Origin: Tretioscincus oriximinensis
Taxonomy: Eukaryota > Chordata > Lepidosauria > Squamata > Gymnophthalmidae
Length of the DNA: 64,000 nt
Assembly: GCA_022410635.1 (NCBI GenBank)
Contig: JAJVDF010000278.1
Location: forward strand, 1,435,425 to 1,499,424
Direction: 5' to 3'
Shown in pieces: positions 10,661-23,432 of this stretch. Positions within the stretch are counted from its first letter, which is position 1, and every line of letters begins with the position of its first letter. The notes beneath the pieces are model-generated. The model searched no databases. It was given only the letters and a program-made list of their open reading frames with translations, and was not told where the DNA came from. A program made the translations under genes and the position numbers.

Positions 10661-10855
10661 GCTCCTCTCGTTCGTCACTTCAGGCTGGGGAGGCCAGGCA
10701 GGGGGCGCTGGGCCTGCCTGGGGAGCGCGCGGGGGCCCGTGGGGCCTGCACCTGCCATGGCTGTGATGCTACGAAACGGCCAGAAGCCCAGGGGAGGCGG
10801 TTGGAGCAGGATGCAGGGTGAAATGGGTGCTGGTGGCATTTAGATCCCCCCTATA

Positions 10856-10863
10856 ACAACAGC

Positions 10864-10895
<32 letters not shown>

Positions 10896-10897
10896 CC
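10856..10897. repeat. (AAC)n microsatellite
   Basis: About thirteen AAC units, with one AGC variant near the start. It produces spurious poly-Cys or poly-Asn reading frames. Confidence 0.95.
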
Positions 10898-12065
10898 CTT
10901 AAGACAGTTTACTCTCATGGACAAAAGCAACGTGTCAAAGAAAGGGGGGCAGTGGCCCTCCCAAGGCACAAGAAAGGTCTTCCAGGTAGAAATCTCGGGG
11001 TGGGGGGAGTCCATAGTTGGTCATCCTAGGCATGGATGCCATAAAAAAAGCAAGTGCAGCAGCTTTCATAGCTGTGTAAAAGAGCAAATTTTAGCAGATG
11101 CAGGGTGTCTTCTGTTAAACTACAGCTATCCTGTTTTTATGTTGGGGTGTTTTTTTTTTTTTGCTGGTAGTGCTATATGGCACCATTCAGTCTTGGTGTG
11201 TATGAAACTAACTTACATTTGCCCTGTCTGTGGGGTTGTGTCACATGTTTAGATCTGCCACAATCCCTGCCTTGTCCTAGTCTGTCTGCGAATACTCTTC
11301 TGTTCTTTGTTGTATACACTCCTCATACTTTGGTTACATACCTAAAATGGGTCATGTGTGAGGAAGTAATGAGAAAGCTCTCTTCCTATTTGATAATTAA
11401 TGTTTACATTAATCCATCATGTTTAAAACATGTGCGTCACCTCAGAAGTTATATACATTCTCCATTCCTTAAAGACACTATGCAATTAAACTTTATGTGA
11501 AAGGGAACAGAGCTTTAGATGATGCCTTAAAATGATATCAGTGGGCTTACNGCATCTTAGCAGTCAACATGTTTGTTGAGGCATTTCCTAGACTAGAGTC
11601 CAACTGAAAAGTGATAAACCAGGATAGTATATGCTGAAAGAGGTTTGCCAGTATCTAAAGCACCAGAAGGCTTTATTTTTGCCACTACAAACAAACAATT
11701 GAATTTATTTGGAATAGAGGGGACATAGATTTATGAAGAATGCACAAGGAGTGAGAAATATTAGGCCTATAGATGAATTGTTGACTCTTAATGGAGAATT
11801 GCCCAGGAAAATGGAACACTTTAAATACAGAGGGAATTTGGGCATGAAAGCAATGGGCAGGGTTTTTTTTTTCTTAGTCAGTTTTGTTGGTTCTTTTAAT
11901 TAAATGCCATCCTTAAGATAAAACACTTTGTATTTGTGAACAGATTGTCTTCAATAATAATCTTAAGCAAGCCCCTGCCTAATATGAATAAAAATATATA
12001 ACTCATAAGAAAAGGGTAGGGACAGTTTAGCACAAAAAACCAGGACAGGAGTTTTCCAATTTACT

Positions 12066-12325
12066 GAGAGCCAGTTTCGTGTAGTGGTTAGAGTGTTGGA
12101 CTCATACCTGGTAGTCTCCTGGTTCGATTCCCCACTCCTTCATAAAAGCCAGCTGGGTGATCTTGGGCCAGTCACAGTTCTTTAGAATTCTCTCAGCCCC
12201 ACCTACTCCACAGGGTGTCTGTTGTGGAGAAAGCAACAAAACAAGCTATGTTTGTCACCCTATGGTTGGCTGTCCTGAGCCCTTCGGATAAAGGGCGGGT
12301 TAAAAATACAAATAAATAAATAAAT
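12066..12325 (+). mobile_element. tRNA-derived SINE, family A
   Basis: Has a tRNA-like A box (tagtggttagagtg, about 12081) and a perfect B box GGTTCGATTCC (12121-12131), followed by a tRNA-unrelated body and a tail cctgagcccttcggataaag then ggcgggttaaaaat and (AAAT)n. The tail resembles the local L2 end, suggesting L2-driven mobilisation. It lies in RASA2 intron 1. Confidence 0.88.
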
Positions 12326-12727
12326 ACTGCAGGTCAGATAGGGTGCATTTTTTCTCCCTGCATCTGGAGGCGGCGGCTATATGAATGGCAAAACCAATGG
12401 AAATGAATGCTGACTGTGATAATAGTGTCCCACTAGATTGATAGTTACCACAATTTCTTATTCTGCATTATAGGAATTTTATAAGCTGAATTATTTTTCT
12501 GCTGGTTTTGCTACCAAGCTAAAGCATTATTTCTTGTGGTCTTTTCTTGACATATATTTTCTTTACCACACTGAGATCTCCAAACATGTTTAGCCAAAAT
12601 ATTTAGTTTGTAGTACTACTGGATGTTTGATGATAGATAATGCAGTTGTTCTTATCAGGTTACAATTCACAGGAAATACTATGTAATGTTTTTGAAATGT
12701 ACATACGCTGGCCAGAGTGGAGGCAAG

Positions 12728-12770
12728 TGCACTTGCCTAAGTGATTTGATAAATCACTTAGGCAGGTGCA
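12728..12770. repeat. 20-bp hairpin with 3-base loop in intron 1
   Basis: tgcacttgcctaagtgattt (12728-12747) pairs with 12751-12770 with a single mismatch. The left arm overlaps a 14-bp perfect palindrome gcaagtgcacttgc (12723-12736). Most likely a MITE core. Confidence 0.75.
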
Positions 12771-15700
12771 TTCTTAGTTGGTTAAGAAATGAAAGCTATG
12801 AAAAATAAGCGCTGATTTGCAGTGTTCCTGGACATAAGTTGTAATAAGCGTATCACACTATGAAGATACATTATCTGATGATGACTATCTCTTCAAAGTA
12901 TCATATCTTATGTCTCAAAATGAAGCAATAGGCAAATACATTCATAATCAAGCAAAGTGTGATGCATGTAATTCTTATAACATGTATAACATATTGTTTA
13001 TGTAGGGTGAGATATCAAAAACTTGAAAGCAAGTGCGTTGAGATAAAGGGTAAAACAGTGATCATGTTGTAGGGCTGACGTAGATTTTTAGGACAGTTAG
13101 GACAAACAGGATGTAGTGGTTTTCCGAAGGTGGGAGGGATCGAAGTACGTTCATCTGAGACATATGTAACCCACTTCCTTTCTCACGCCTTTATTCAATC
13201 TTGTAAAGAATTACTTGCAGCATACAAAACTTCCATTTTGATGTGATGCGAAATTTTATATTTCATCTGAACAGTGCTGATTAGAAATATGTATTTTTCA
13301 TGTAAACATATTATGTTTCAGTATCAGATTAATTTGTGAACTTTTATCGCTTCGTTTTCTATGACGATTTCATATTGAAACTTTCAACCATTAGAATTGT
13401 AGTAGACACTTTGATTTTTTNAAAAAATGTTCTTATAAATTCAAATATCTTCTAACATTTTCAATATGTTATTATTTTACAGCTGACAACAAAGTAAAAT
13501 TGAATAGATGAGCCATGTGAAATGCATTAGATATTGAAGGCTATTAATATTGTATAGATATAGTGTCCTATCATTAAAAGTAGATGTTATCTTTATGACT
13601 TTTTTCATTCCTCGATACAATAATCACAAACAAAATAGTTAGAAAAAAACTAAAATTATTTTACCTATTCTGGTTAATAAGTTTAGAAGATTGTTTGGGT
13701 TACAAATCTGTACTGTGAGAGGCCATATTATTTGTAAGTATTATTTAGAACATTGTTAGTAATGCAAATCCTCAAGTTAGGGGAACTGGCAATCACACAA
13801 TAAATAGGAGTTCATACAGAAATTGAGCTATATGACCAGGAAAGCATGCTTATGAATATACAAACAAGCTAAGATATGAGCCAGGGAATTCTCAACTAAC
13901 ATTTTGCTTTCTGTACGTGGTATTCCATTTTCATTGCTGATAAATTTTGAAAAATTAGCTTTGGCTGAAAATGAGTATCTCATCTTTTTATATATCTAGA
14001 AAAAAGTAATGGAAATTATTTCTTCCTGTAGCAATTAATGGGATAGTGGTATGTCCTGAACTTTTCATTTATTTTTCTGATTTACATTTGGCCATCAAAA
14101 TCAAAATTCACACAGTAACCACACTACTTGTTGGAAGTAACCTTGACCACCTCTTCCAAGAAAACTGCAGGGTTGTTTTGTTTGCTCTATAGTGGGGGCG
14201 GTAGTTGATGATTGAGTAGGTTCCTTAGTAAGTGTAAACTGCTTCTTGGGAATGATTACTTCTGGGACTCCTGAAATGGTTCTATTTTCATTCTTTCCAG
14301 AAGTCATCAAAGGAAGAGTACATTATTTGTATTTCCATTCTTTTTTTTTTCTACTGAACTGTGAGGGATGATAGCAATTTGCAAGTCATCTCTGGATTCA
14401 GCATTAGATCTGTAAAAATCCTTGTCTAGTATATATTTGTTAGTTGGCCTTTAGATTTCAGAGTTGACCTGTGGGTTTTAGTGATTGCCTGGATACAACA
14501 TAGTGGTATTTTGTATGATGGCTATAGGTTTAACATTGCACTTTATGAAAAGCCTTGTCTGGATGTGTGATGCAATTAGCATCTTACCTGGCATTTATAG
14601 ATTTCAGGTAGTAGGGGTTTTATTTCCCTATCTGGCATTACATTCATGTCAGTGGCAGCTGGCCTCTACGTTCTTGGGGTTCAGCGAACACTCAGAAATT
14701 AAAATCAATTATAAAATCTCCTTTCATAGAGGAGCTGCCAAATCAAAAAGCTCCATGCAGCTTTTTTAATTGGCAAAAGGGGTTGCCAATCCCTGAACCA
14801 GGCTACAGTTGCTTTCTCAGTGCCTGAAAGTGCCTCCATCTAGCAACTTTCCTAACTTTGCCGAGGCTGGAGGAACCTGCGCCCCTCCAACCCCAAACTG
14901 CACTAGCCGCCGCTGATTCATGTAAAGTTTTCTCTGGATGGCTGTGCTGGCTCTCTTTCAATGTGAGTTTCTATGTTTCCCTATAAAATTTCATTGGAAG
15001 CTACATTTTCCCAGAATTGAACTCTCATGTTCTGGGATAGTTGCTATTAAGAGATTATGACTTAAAAAGAGAATTGCAGTTTGAACCAATGCAAAGCAAG
15101 TTAAAAGTTCTTCCAACTATTCTGCATATCATCCTTGATAAGGAGTCCTCTTTATATAATTTGTGAAAGGGAAACAAGTCTATTGCATGTATTATACTGT
15201 ACCCGGGACTTCTGGATGAAGGGCAGGATTTAAATTGTTAAGTTGAAGGTTTAATGAAACACACACATACACATGTTCCCTATTTTATGTGAACTCATAT
15301 GCAGGTAATAAATATGGTTAGATTACTTATTTATAGATATACAATTGGGTGGGCAGGAGATTGGTCAGTGTTCTTAAACTATCACTACCCCGCCCATCAT
15401 ACATGCATTGATAGCATTTATGTATAGTTAGAGAGAGATATTAAAAACAGTTGTGGTTAAAAGTTAGCATATGGAAGAATTATTTGCATTTTGTGAAGAA
15501 CTGTAATCTAAACTATAAATCTAGGGTTACAATTTTGCTATTCATAAATTGCAAAGCCTTTCATGAACTGTGATGAGTTGTAACTTTTAGATCTTTTGAA
15601 TTATAACTTCCATCGCTTCAACTAGCAACTATGCAAGTTGCTATGACTTGAACTTTATTTTTTATAGGGGCGCAGACGCCATATTTGCTCTAAACTTTGA

Positions 15701-17190
15701 ACTCTGGTCAGTGCAGCGATAATTTGTTCCCTTAACTCTGTTGACTTCAGCTATAGTANCAGCTCTATACGCTCGGTCTGGCATGATCAGGGTAAAAAAA
15801 CTGAACAGGTTTTCTCAAGAAAACATCCTTCATCATAGATTCATTCATTAAGAAATTCTACATAAGGAAATCTTGATAGTTAATTGATTTTTAAAAATTC
15901 TTGGTAATAAACATATCATTGTAGCCCCAATCATGCAGCTACATTAGCCTTTTAGTTTAAAGGTAATAAAGATATTTAGCAAAGATGTTTGGCTTGCAAG
16001 TTCAAGAAGCTATGGTGTCAGGATGATTAAAGGTCACTATTGTGGAGCACTAATACATTATTGCTCAGATCTTGCAATTATTTTACTCAAAGTGTTCTAT
16101 TTCTGTGGAAACAGGTTCTAAAATATGTATTCCTCTGTTCAGTCTGCTTGTTAGCTAAATAGAGCAATCTCAGAGACACCATTAAGGGCTGCGATAGGCA
16201 AATAATGTCCCTTTAANAAAAAAAGTATATTTTTCTGCTTTTAAAATGACAGTGTTTATTTCATACAGAAATTGGAACACTTAAATAGAGCTGATATGTG
16301 GCTAAATCTTTAGTCAGGACATGAAAGGCAAAAATTCATGTTCTCCCTGAACCATAAACTCAAACAGGTGACTGAGTTATTGTCCCTCCAGTCACAAAAG
16401 GTCTATCAGTCTTAAGTAATGAATGAAGAAATTAATACAGTACTGTTCTCCACAGTTCTGTTTTATATTTGACTTTTAATTATCTTGTTTTATATTGGAC
16501 TTTTGATATTTGTACTTTACTGTTTTTGATTCTTTATAGTCTATGTTACGTATACCCTGATGGTATTCTGTAAATAAAGAAAACAAAATGAAATACTGTG
16601 AACTCTTTAGAAAAAAATAATATATAAATTTAGGGATATGTAGCCAACCCAGGTTCAATCATTCTGCTCAGTTTGACAAAAATACGTGAATTAAATTAAA
16701 ATTGTGGTGTTTGTTACAGCAACAAGATATTTCTAATTTACTAAGATTAATAATGCTACTGAAAAATTAGTATAGTTTGCACTTATATGACTTTCAGCTG
16801 TAAATGAGATTAAATTTTAACAAGCTGCATCATTTAACAAGTTTGTTTTGTAAGAAAACTGTAGATTTTGCAGGAAGTGACATCAAATAAAGCAGTGGAA
16901 AGAAGCCTTTTAGGTCAATAATGAATTCTTTCTTAGCAGTGAATAATAAGTCAAACTTGAGATAATGTCTAGGGTGAAATACTTTAGATTTGTTCTTTGT
17001 AATTTTATGGTGTTATAGTATGATAACATTGTAGTATGTTCCCATCTTATTCAGGAAAAGATGCTTGATGCAATTAAGGATTCATTTTCCTTTACAAATT
17101 GACTCTGTGCTGTTATGTAAAGAGACTTAAGAATTAAATAGATATTTTCCCTCTCTGCTCTTATCTAAAATTACTTCATTTTTTTACTAG

Positions 17191-17308
17191 GTCAAGCTAA
17201 AAATTTAGTGCCATATTCTGGACCAAATAAGATGAGAGACTGCTTTTGTACAATCAATTTGGATCAAGAAGAAGTTTTTCGCACTCAGGTTATTGAGAAG
17301 TCTTTAAG
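17191..17308 (+). CDS. RASA2: RASA2 exon 2 (C2A domain, residues 22-61)
   Basis: Acceptor tactag, donor gtaatt. Encodes the first half of the C2A domain, including [18 protein letters not shown]. The loop that usually carries two calcium-binding Asp residues keeps only the one in MRDC; the first position is in VPYSG. The exon joins exon 1 within Cys22 (t+gt). Confidence 0.95.
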
Positions 17309-17448
17309 GTAATTTTTTGTTCTCATGAATAAGAGATTTGATCAGCTTATGAAAATAAACTGGTCCAGGAAAAGAAATGGTAGCTATGATCTTATTTTGA
17401 TGTCTTGGGTGTTAACAGATTGATTATTATTACACTAGCTGCAAGGTT

Positions 17449-17552
17449 AACTCTCTGTCTCCTTCTTCCTCTCCTCTTTCTGTTTCTTTCTCCCTCCCTC
17501 TCTTCCCCTTCTTCCTCTTCTTGCTCTCTCCATCCACCTCCCCCTTCCCCCC
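17449..17552. repeat. Polypyrimidine tract in intron 2
   Basis: About 100 bases that are almost all C and T on the + strand, with scattered interruptions. It yields a spurious charged frame on the minus strand. Confidence 0.8.
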
Positions 17553-18616
17553 ATATTAAAGATAATAAAAGATAGAGTATCTTTATTAGTCTTCAATATG
17601 ATGATTCTGATAGAGGTGACCTTGAACTTGGAAATAATAAAACAAGTTTTAGCTAGAAGGTAGATTTTACTTAAATTTTCTAGTGCCCTCCCTGGGTCAA
17701 ATAATAAAGGGTGAGATGTAAATTGCAAAATAAATAAACTAACATTTTCCATATTTCTCTATACTAATAATTCATTGATAAATTCTCTCCGAATTTCATG
17801 TTTTTTACTCTATTGCTCTACTTCATTCAGTTGCATACTTGATATATCTTTAAAGTTATTTAGGGATTAAATTTAATATTTGTATGGAATAATAAATAAC
17901 AGCACAACAGAAGAATGTAATAGGATACAAGAAGAAACCAAGCCCTACAGATTTGAGCCCATGCTTAGAAGAAATAAAAAAGAAGAAGAATGTAAACATG
18001 CCCCAAAAGGCGTTTATGACAAAGTGACAGAACTAAGAATCATCTCACTATAAATTAAAGAGAGAATACATGTTCATAAACATCCTCACTGTTTGAGCCA
18101 CTTTCCCTGTGGTGGAGCTTGCCCAGGGAGGGAATGGAACTTGTCTCCCTCCTAAGCCATTTTAATAAAGCCAAAAAACGCTTTTTGTCTTGAGAGTGCT
18201 TTTCTTTCCCTTTCTATTGCTGTTTGCACTTTCTTCTTGCTGCTGTCAAACCTCGTGAGGTTTATCCATAATTCTTTTTTGGAAATTGCTTTTTCTGTCT
18301 GCATACAAGAATATATATACAAATCTACTCAAAAGCAGAAGCAGTGTGACTGGCATCAGAGCACTCACCGAGCTTAGTTTGATCATGATAAGCCCTATTG
18401 TTGCTGAAGCATTAATAGGAACAACAAGATGAGAATTGAGTGGAGATGTGTACAGATGTGAAATTGGTTGGTTCAATTTGTAATGAACCTGAACAGCCAT
18501 GAGTCAAACTCTTTGACTAAAAATAGCCAGAAACTATCCAGCTGGTAAAAGATATGCCTTACATATGTGGTCTCTTTCTATTGTTTCCATCTACCCATCC
18601 TTTCCTGCAAAATATG

Positions 18617-18938
18617 CACCTTCTCTAGTTCCACAATATCCCTCTTGACCAGAACTGAATACAGTATTCTAAATGTGGCCATACCACAGATTTATAAAGA
18701 GGCAAAACAACACTTGCTGACTTGTTTTTGATTCCTTTCCTAATTCTCCCCAACATGAAATTTGCTTTTTTTGGCTGCTGCTGTACACTGCGTTGACACC
18801 TTCATTGAATTGTCCACCAACACCCCAAGATCCTTTTCTTGCTCAAGAGTAATTGGGGTTCTTTGCCCCAATGTGCATGACTTTGCACCTGCTTAAATTG
18901 AAGGGCATTTGCCACTTGGTTGCCCACTCACCCAATCT
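18617..18938 (-). mobile_element. CR1 LINE fragment
   Basis: Minus-strand CR1 reverse-transcriptase C-terminal region, recognised by the same sequence as in 53420-53760 (caccttctctagttccacaa, tttataaagaggcaaaacaa, gtccaccaacaccccaagat). Contains small internal deletions relative to that copy. Lies in RASA2 intron 2. Confidence 0.85.
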
Positions 18939-19558
18939 CCACTTGCCCAATCTCCCATTCTCATTCTTCATTTTCCAGGATAGCTGCAGCTGTCAGCTAG
19001 CACATTTCTAGGACCTGCTGACAGCCTAGATATCCCATGGCTCTTCACCAAGCTAATGGCATCTCAGTTTTCAGGAAGTCCTTAAACATGATTAGTTTTA
19101 ATCAAAGCCTTTCAAAAAGTGAAGGAGCATATAGCATGTGGGTAGGCCTCGTAGCTCTTCATTTCTGGAAGGCTTTGTAAGATGCCAATACATAAAAAAA
19201 CAGCTTGCAGCTGATTTTATTTAAATTCTTAGAATTGACAAGCAAGGGTATTACCAGAAAACATATTCTTATTTACAGGAGTAAGTTGTAAGGATACAAA
19301 GATTGCTGGAATTTAGAAGGATAAGCAATCAGCTATGAAAAAGGAACAGTTGGTATAAAGACAAAATATTACTTCCTGAAGTTTATATTGGCTAACAAAT
19401 TTAAGCTAAGGCTATTGCATAATTTGGCAAACAAAACATAATGTCATAGACATAACTAGGGCCTTATAAGACTCTTATATTCTAGAAGTTACAAATGTAG
19501 TAGAGAGCAATACTCCAACAATAATCATTGTTTCAAATCTTTTTTATTTTTTTCTCAG

Positions 19559-19662
19559 CCCCTTTTTTGGAGAAGAGTTCTACTTTGAAATTCCTAGAAC
19601 CTTCCAGTATTTATCATTTTATATTTATGACAAAAGTGTTTTACAGCGGGATCTGCGAATAG
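19559..19662 (+). CDS. RASA2: RASA2 exon 3 (C2A domain, residues 61-96)
   Basis: Acceptor ctcag, donor gtgagt. Encodes [19 protein letters not shown] and onward to LRIG, the central beta-strands of C2A. Ser61 is split across the junction (ag+c). Confidence 0.96.
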
Positions 19663-19960
19663 GTGAGTTGTTATTTCATTTTAATCTTGCTCTTTTGAAT
19701 TTTGTTATACTTATCCTTTCTATCCATTTAGTAAATATGGTAGCTAGGTTTTCCAGTTTCGTGATCTCAGTTCACACATGCTTTTTCCATGTGTATTGCA
19801 TCTGAGAAAAATGCCTTTAATCGAACGTATGATTTTTTTTAAAAAAGCTTGTTGTACTTAATTTTTGATTTATGCATATTCTATCAAGATTTTTTTGTCA
19901 GATAAAATGTGTAATTGCTTAATTTAGAAGGTGAATGTATTTATTTTTACTTCCCTTTAG

Positions 19961-20055
19961 GTAAAGTAGCTATTAAAAAAGAAGACTTGAGCAGATATTC
20001 TGGCAAAGAAATGTGGTTTATACTGCAGCCTGTTGATTCTAACTCAGAAGTTCAG
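19961..20055 (+). CDS. RASA2: RASA2 exon 4 (C2A end, residues 96-127)
   Basis: Acceptor tttag, donor gtaaaa. Encodes [19 protein letters not shown] and continues to SNSEVQ, the last strands of C2A. It ends on a complete codon. Only 298 bases separate it from exon 3, a compact pair within an otherwise long-intron gene. Confidence 0.96.
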
Positions 20056-21849
20056 GTAAAATATAGACGTTAATGCTGTAGTATGTGAACGGGAAGTATT
20101 TCCAGTTCTGTTAGCATTTTTACATATAATTTTACATATAATTTAAATCCACGGTTCAATATGGTGCAGTGGGGTATCTGAGAAAATTATTTCTTTACAA
20201 TGTCTTCATAGGCTAACAAAATAGAAAATAAGAAAAGCCTTACTGACATTAAAACATTTTTGTATAACTTTACCATACAGATACAAATATGTACAATTAT
20301 ATTTCAGGTACAACTAGGAGCTTGGGGCATTTATTTGATTAGATTATGGTTATTTTATAATGATTTACTTATGGGTATTTTTAAATATTTTGTTACCTGC
20401 CAAAGAAAGAAATTTCAAAATGATGTATTTCTTGGCTGAAAGAGTAAAGTCTTAGTTACATTTTCATCCTTTTTCCCCTTCTCTGCTCATATTTCTTCAA
20501 ATACTTGGTCTCCCTTCTTTGCTTAAAAAAATTCAGGTACATATAAAAAACTCTAAATCCCTAGCATAAACGTATTATTTGTTTGCAGTTTTTTTTTGCA
20601 GTTACCAGTATTTTTAATTAAGCTTTGCATTCATATCTCTTATTTTTATATTTCACTGGAAGAAATCCAAGTAAACAAATCTAAGATGTCTTTAGTTCCA
20701 CTTTGCACCACTACATAAAGCTGCATTAGAAAGGAACTTTAGAAGTTTGATAATATACATAAGTGGATAACAGAAATGATAAACAGATTGGTGGATCTCC
20801 CCCCTTGGGGAAGTATTAAATGGAAATGTTTGTGGAATAAACTGGGTGCAGGAAGTTATGGTAAATGGATAGAAAATTATACAAGGTGTAGAGAAAGCAA
20901 CTGGTCTTCTAGTGAAGTTGGATGTTATGTGATACAGGACAAAGGACAGACCAGGGCAGCTGTGCATTTTCTCATGGCAGAGTGCAGTCGTGTTTGCCAA
21001 TCAGTGTAACTTTAAAAAGATTAGAAAAATTCATAACCATCTATGTAGAAGTATCTACATCTGAAAACTACTTGGTTGGGATGTAAAGTGAGGAGATTGC
21101 TATTGCATGTTGTTTATCAGCTTTCTGGTCAGAGGAAATTGTCCATCTAGGTAGCCCATTCTTGTAGCCATGGGCCTAAGTTCATCCCCTCCTCTCTTTT
21201 TCTTTGAAGTCAAGAAATAGCCATCTACTTCTCTTATTGCCTTTTGTTGTGAAAGTTGATAACAAATTGCTTAAGTGATTCACTGGGTTAAAACATAATG
21301 GCAAAGGGAGAGGGCTTATAAGGGTCAGAATAAGTTCCGATTTCATCTTATTGGCAACTCAGCTACCTTTTTCTAGTAGCTACATTTACAACAATATATT
21401 GCTATGCTCATCTAGCTTTTAATACAGCTTTATAGCTTTGTGCATGCATGCACATACGTATATTAATTTAAACAAGAAAATTCACACAAAGTGATTACAA
21501 AAATATGTATTTGAGTAATTGAATCTAGTCAGAAACTTAACCCTAAAGCTGAATGTTTTAATTTACAAAGTGGATACATTGGTTTATTTAAATTGAGGAT
21601 TCTTTGGGGTTTTTCCAACTGTATCAGTCATAAGAACTTGTTGCTAGAAGCTTCTATTATTTCTGTATCTACACTCCCATCTTCTGTTGCCATATTGTAA
21701 GGGCAATTTCTGGTCAACAATTTTTGATTAAGTCTACCTGCTGCATGTTTTATTTGAGGGCAGTGTACATCTACAAAAGAGTGGAGGAATATTCACGTTC
21801 ATGTACTGCTTGAGAATGTCCAGTCATGCATTTGAACAAGTAAATTTAT
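20056..21849 (+). other. RASA2 intron 4, first part
   Basis: AT-rich intron with no exon or repeat family that I can support. A 77-aa frame at 20776 has no recognisable domain. Confidence 0.5.
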
Positions 21850-21962
21850 CCATAAAAGCTCCTGTTACCTACCTTTTTCTTATTAGACTTTAAGGTGCTA
21901 CGAGACTGACACACACTCTTTCTAGATATTCTGGACACAGACTAACACAGCTACTTCTCAGA
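21850..21962 (+). repeat. Diverged copy of the 136-bp element
   Basis: Contains ttagactttaaggtgctacg and ctaacacagctacttctcag, matching the right-hand part of the 1397-1532 element. Confidence 0.65.
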
Positions 21963-23297
21963 GATCATCGATCTTATAAGGCAATGGAGTATAAGAGACT
22001 ATGCTGAAACCATAATGATTCCTTTAAATAGAATGAATTATGTTGTCTTACAGGTTTTTTTAATATTTTAAATTTCTAACAGATGCCTCTTGATCATTTT
22101 TACAGATTGAAGAATTAAGGCTTTTTGGAAAGCATCTGTGCTATAATAATGACTGATAATTACAGAGATGCTTAGTGTCTGAGTCCGGAAGTATTCTGGT
22201 GGTGACTTATTTATTGCTTCCTAAATAACAGGCCCGTCTTGTTTCGGGTGTGTTCATATTGACACACAATGCTGGAAGCAATTCATTTGAAAGGTTGTGT
22301 TTGTGTGTTATATCATTTTCTTGAAAGAGGAAGGAACTGTAATTGTTGCATAATACATTGGTTTTCTTTTCTTCAGATTGTTCTGAGATTGCTGTGGAAC
22401 CATCAGATCATATTTTAAGGTTTTCTAGAGACAGTTCTTTACTCAGGAATAAAGCCAATGTGTTTTCTGTTAATTTCAATAATTCGCTATTATAAGGAAG
22501 CGATCAGTGGCTAAAATTTCTTCAATAAAAACTGCAGTAATAGGAAAGCTTGAACACAGTGATTATGTATAACTTTCAAGCATGTTGTAATTGTTTCTGT
22601 TTTGGGGATTTACAGTTTCATATATTACAATATGGTAAAACTATGCAGCATGCCTAACTCTCATTTGCCTTTTTTTCTGCCCAAAGGCTGCCCTTGTGGT
22701 TTCCTGATACACAGACAGCCTCCAGCTTACGGGGAAGTTTTTGCTGGGTTTCCTAATGTGGCAGAGACTAACAGGAGTGAGACTGTCCACTCAATAAACC
22801 CCCATCTTATTCGAATAGAACAAAAACCTAGAAGTTAATGCTTAGGGTTATGGAGATAAAGATAATGAAATAGTTGCGTGAGACAAAGGACTGACATACC
22901 CTTTGACATTTTGATAGTGTGAACTTGTTCAGGCTTTTAGCTATTTGAAAGTGTTGGTGATCATTGACACATGTGAAAGCAGTAGGTTTACTTGATTTGA
23001 AGAGATTTATTGACCAGTGGTTTCAAGAAGATGAAACAGGTGGATTTTTGTGCTTCTATAAGGCAGTTTCATTTTTCACAAAAGGAATTCATGGATGGAT
23101 TGAAAAGTTGTTTATTATTTCCACATTATTCTCATATTCATTCCAGCTGGTGGGATTTTTACTGTGTTATGGAATAGGTATGCTATATATGTCTCTTCTA
23201 CTATGGAAAGTGTCAGTGGTAGATATGGTACATTTTGATGAAAAATGCAGCTATCTCTTATATATCATATATACAAAAAATGTAATAGGGGAGCCTT

Positions 23298-23432
23298 GTA
23301 GGTGGCATGAGCTTTCACAGACAAGAAATTCTTCAGATGTTGAAGTAGTAGACTTATTAGTCTCAAAAATGCTACGAGACCCCTTTGTTAGATTTTCTGA
23401 AGCCAGATTAACACAGCTATTTCTTCAATATT
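23298..23432. repeat. Head-to-head dimer of the 136-bp element
   Basis: The first part (gtggcatgagctttcacaga to cttcagatg) is reversed. The second part (ttattagtctcaaaaatgct to attaacacagctatttcttc) is forward. They meet at the short palindrome cttcagatgttgaag. Confidence 0.65.

Larger units (their letters stand above)
9790..10760. promoter_or_regulatory. RASA2: RASA2 CpG-island promoter
   Basis: Sharp rise in GC and CpG compared with the AT-rich flanks, spanning exon 1 and both sides of it. It contains (GGA)n at about 9977-9999, (GGC)n at about 10239-10255, a 125-base gap and a (GCT)n run next to the gap. There is no TATA box, so dispersed initiation typical of a broadly expressed gene is expected. 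The upstream edge abuts palindromic repeat debris. Confidence 0.85.
10898..17190 (+). other. RASA2 intron 1, remainder
   Basis: Apart from the SINE, hairpin and microsatellite listed separately, this is AT-rich intron with no supported exon. A degenerate L2-like tail (ggatgaagggcaggatttaa) lies near 15215-15240. Confidence 0.7.

Noticed and set aside
10123..10821. Frames of about 200-230 aa across the CpG island
   Set aside because: They cross the 125-N gap and depend on GC-rich low-complexity sequence. The real coding content is the 64-nt RASA2 exon 1.
12066..12140. A functional tRNA gene
   Set aside because: A and B boxes are present, but the sequence does not fold as a complete cloverleaf and continues into a SINE body and L2-like tail.
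20776..21009. Possible extra RASA2 exon or small gene
   Set aside because: The full RASA2 frame joins exon 4 to exon 5 in phase, and the 77-aa frame has no family resemblance.
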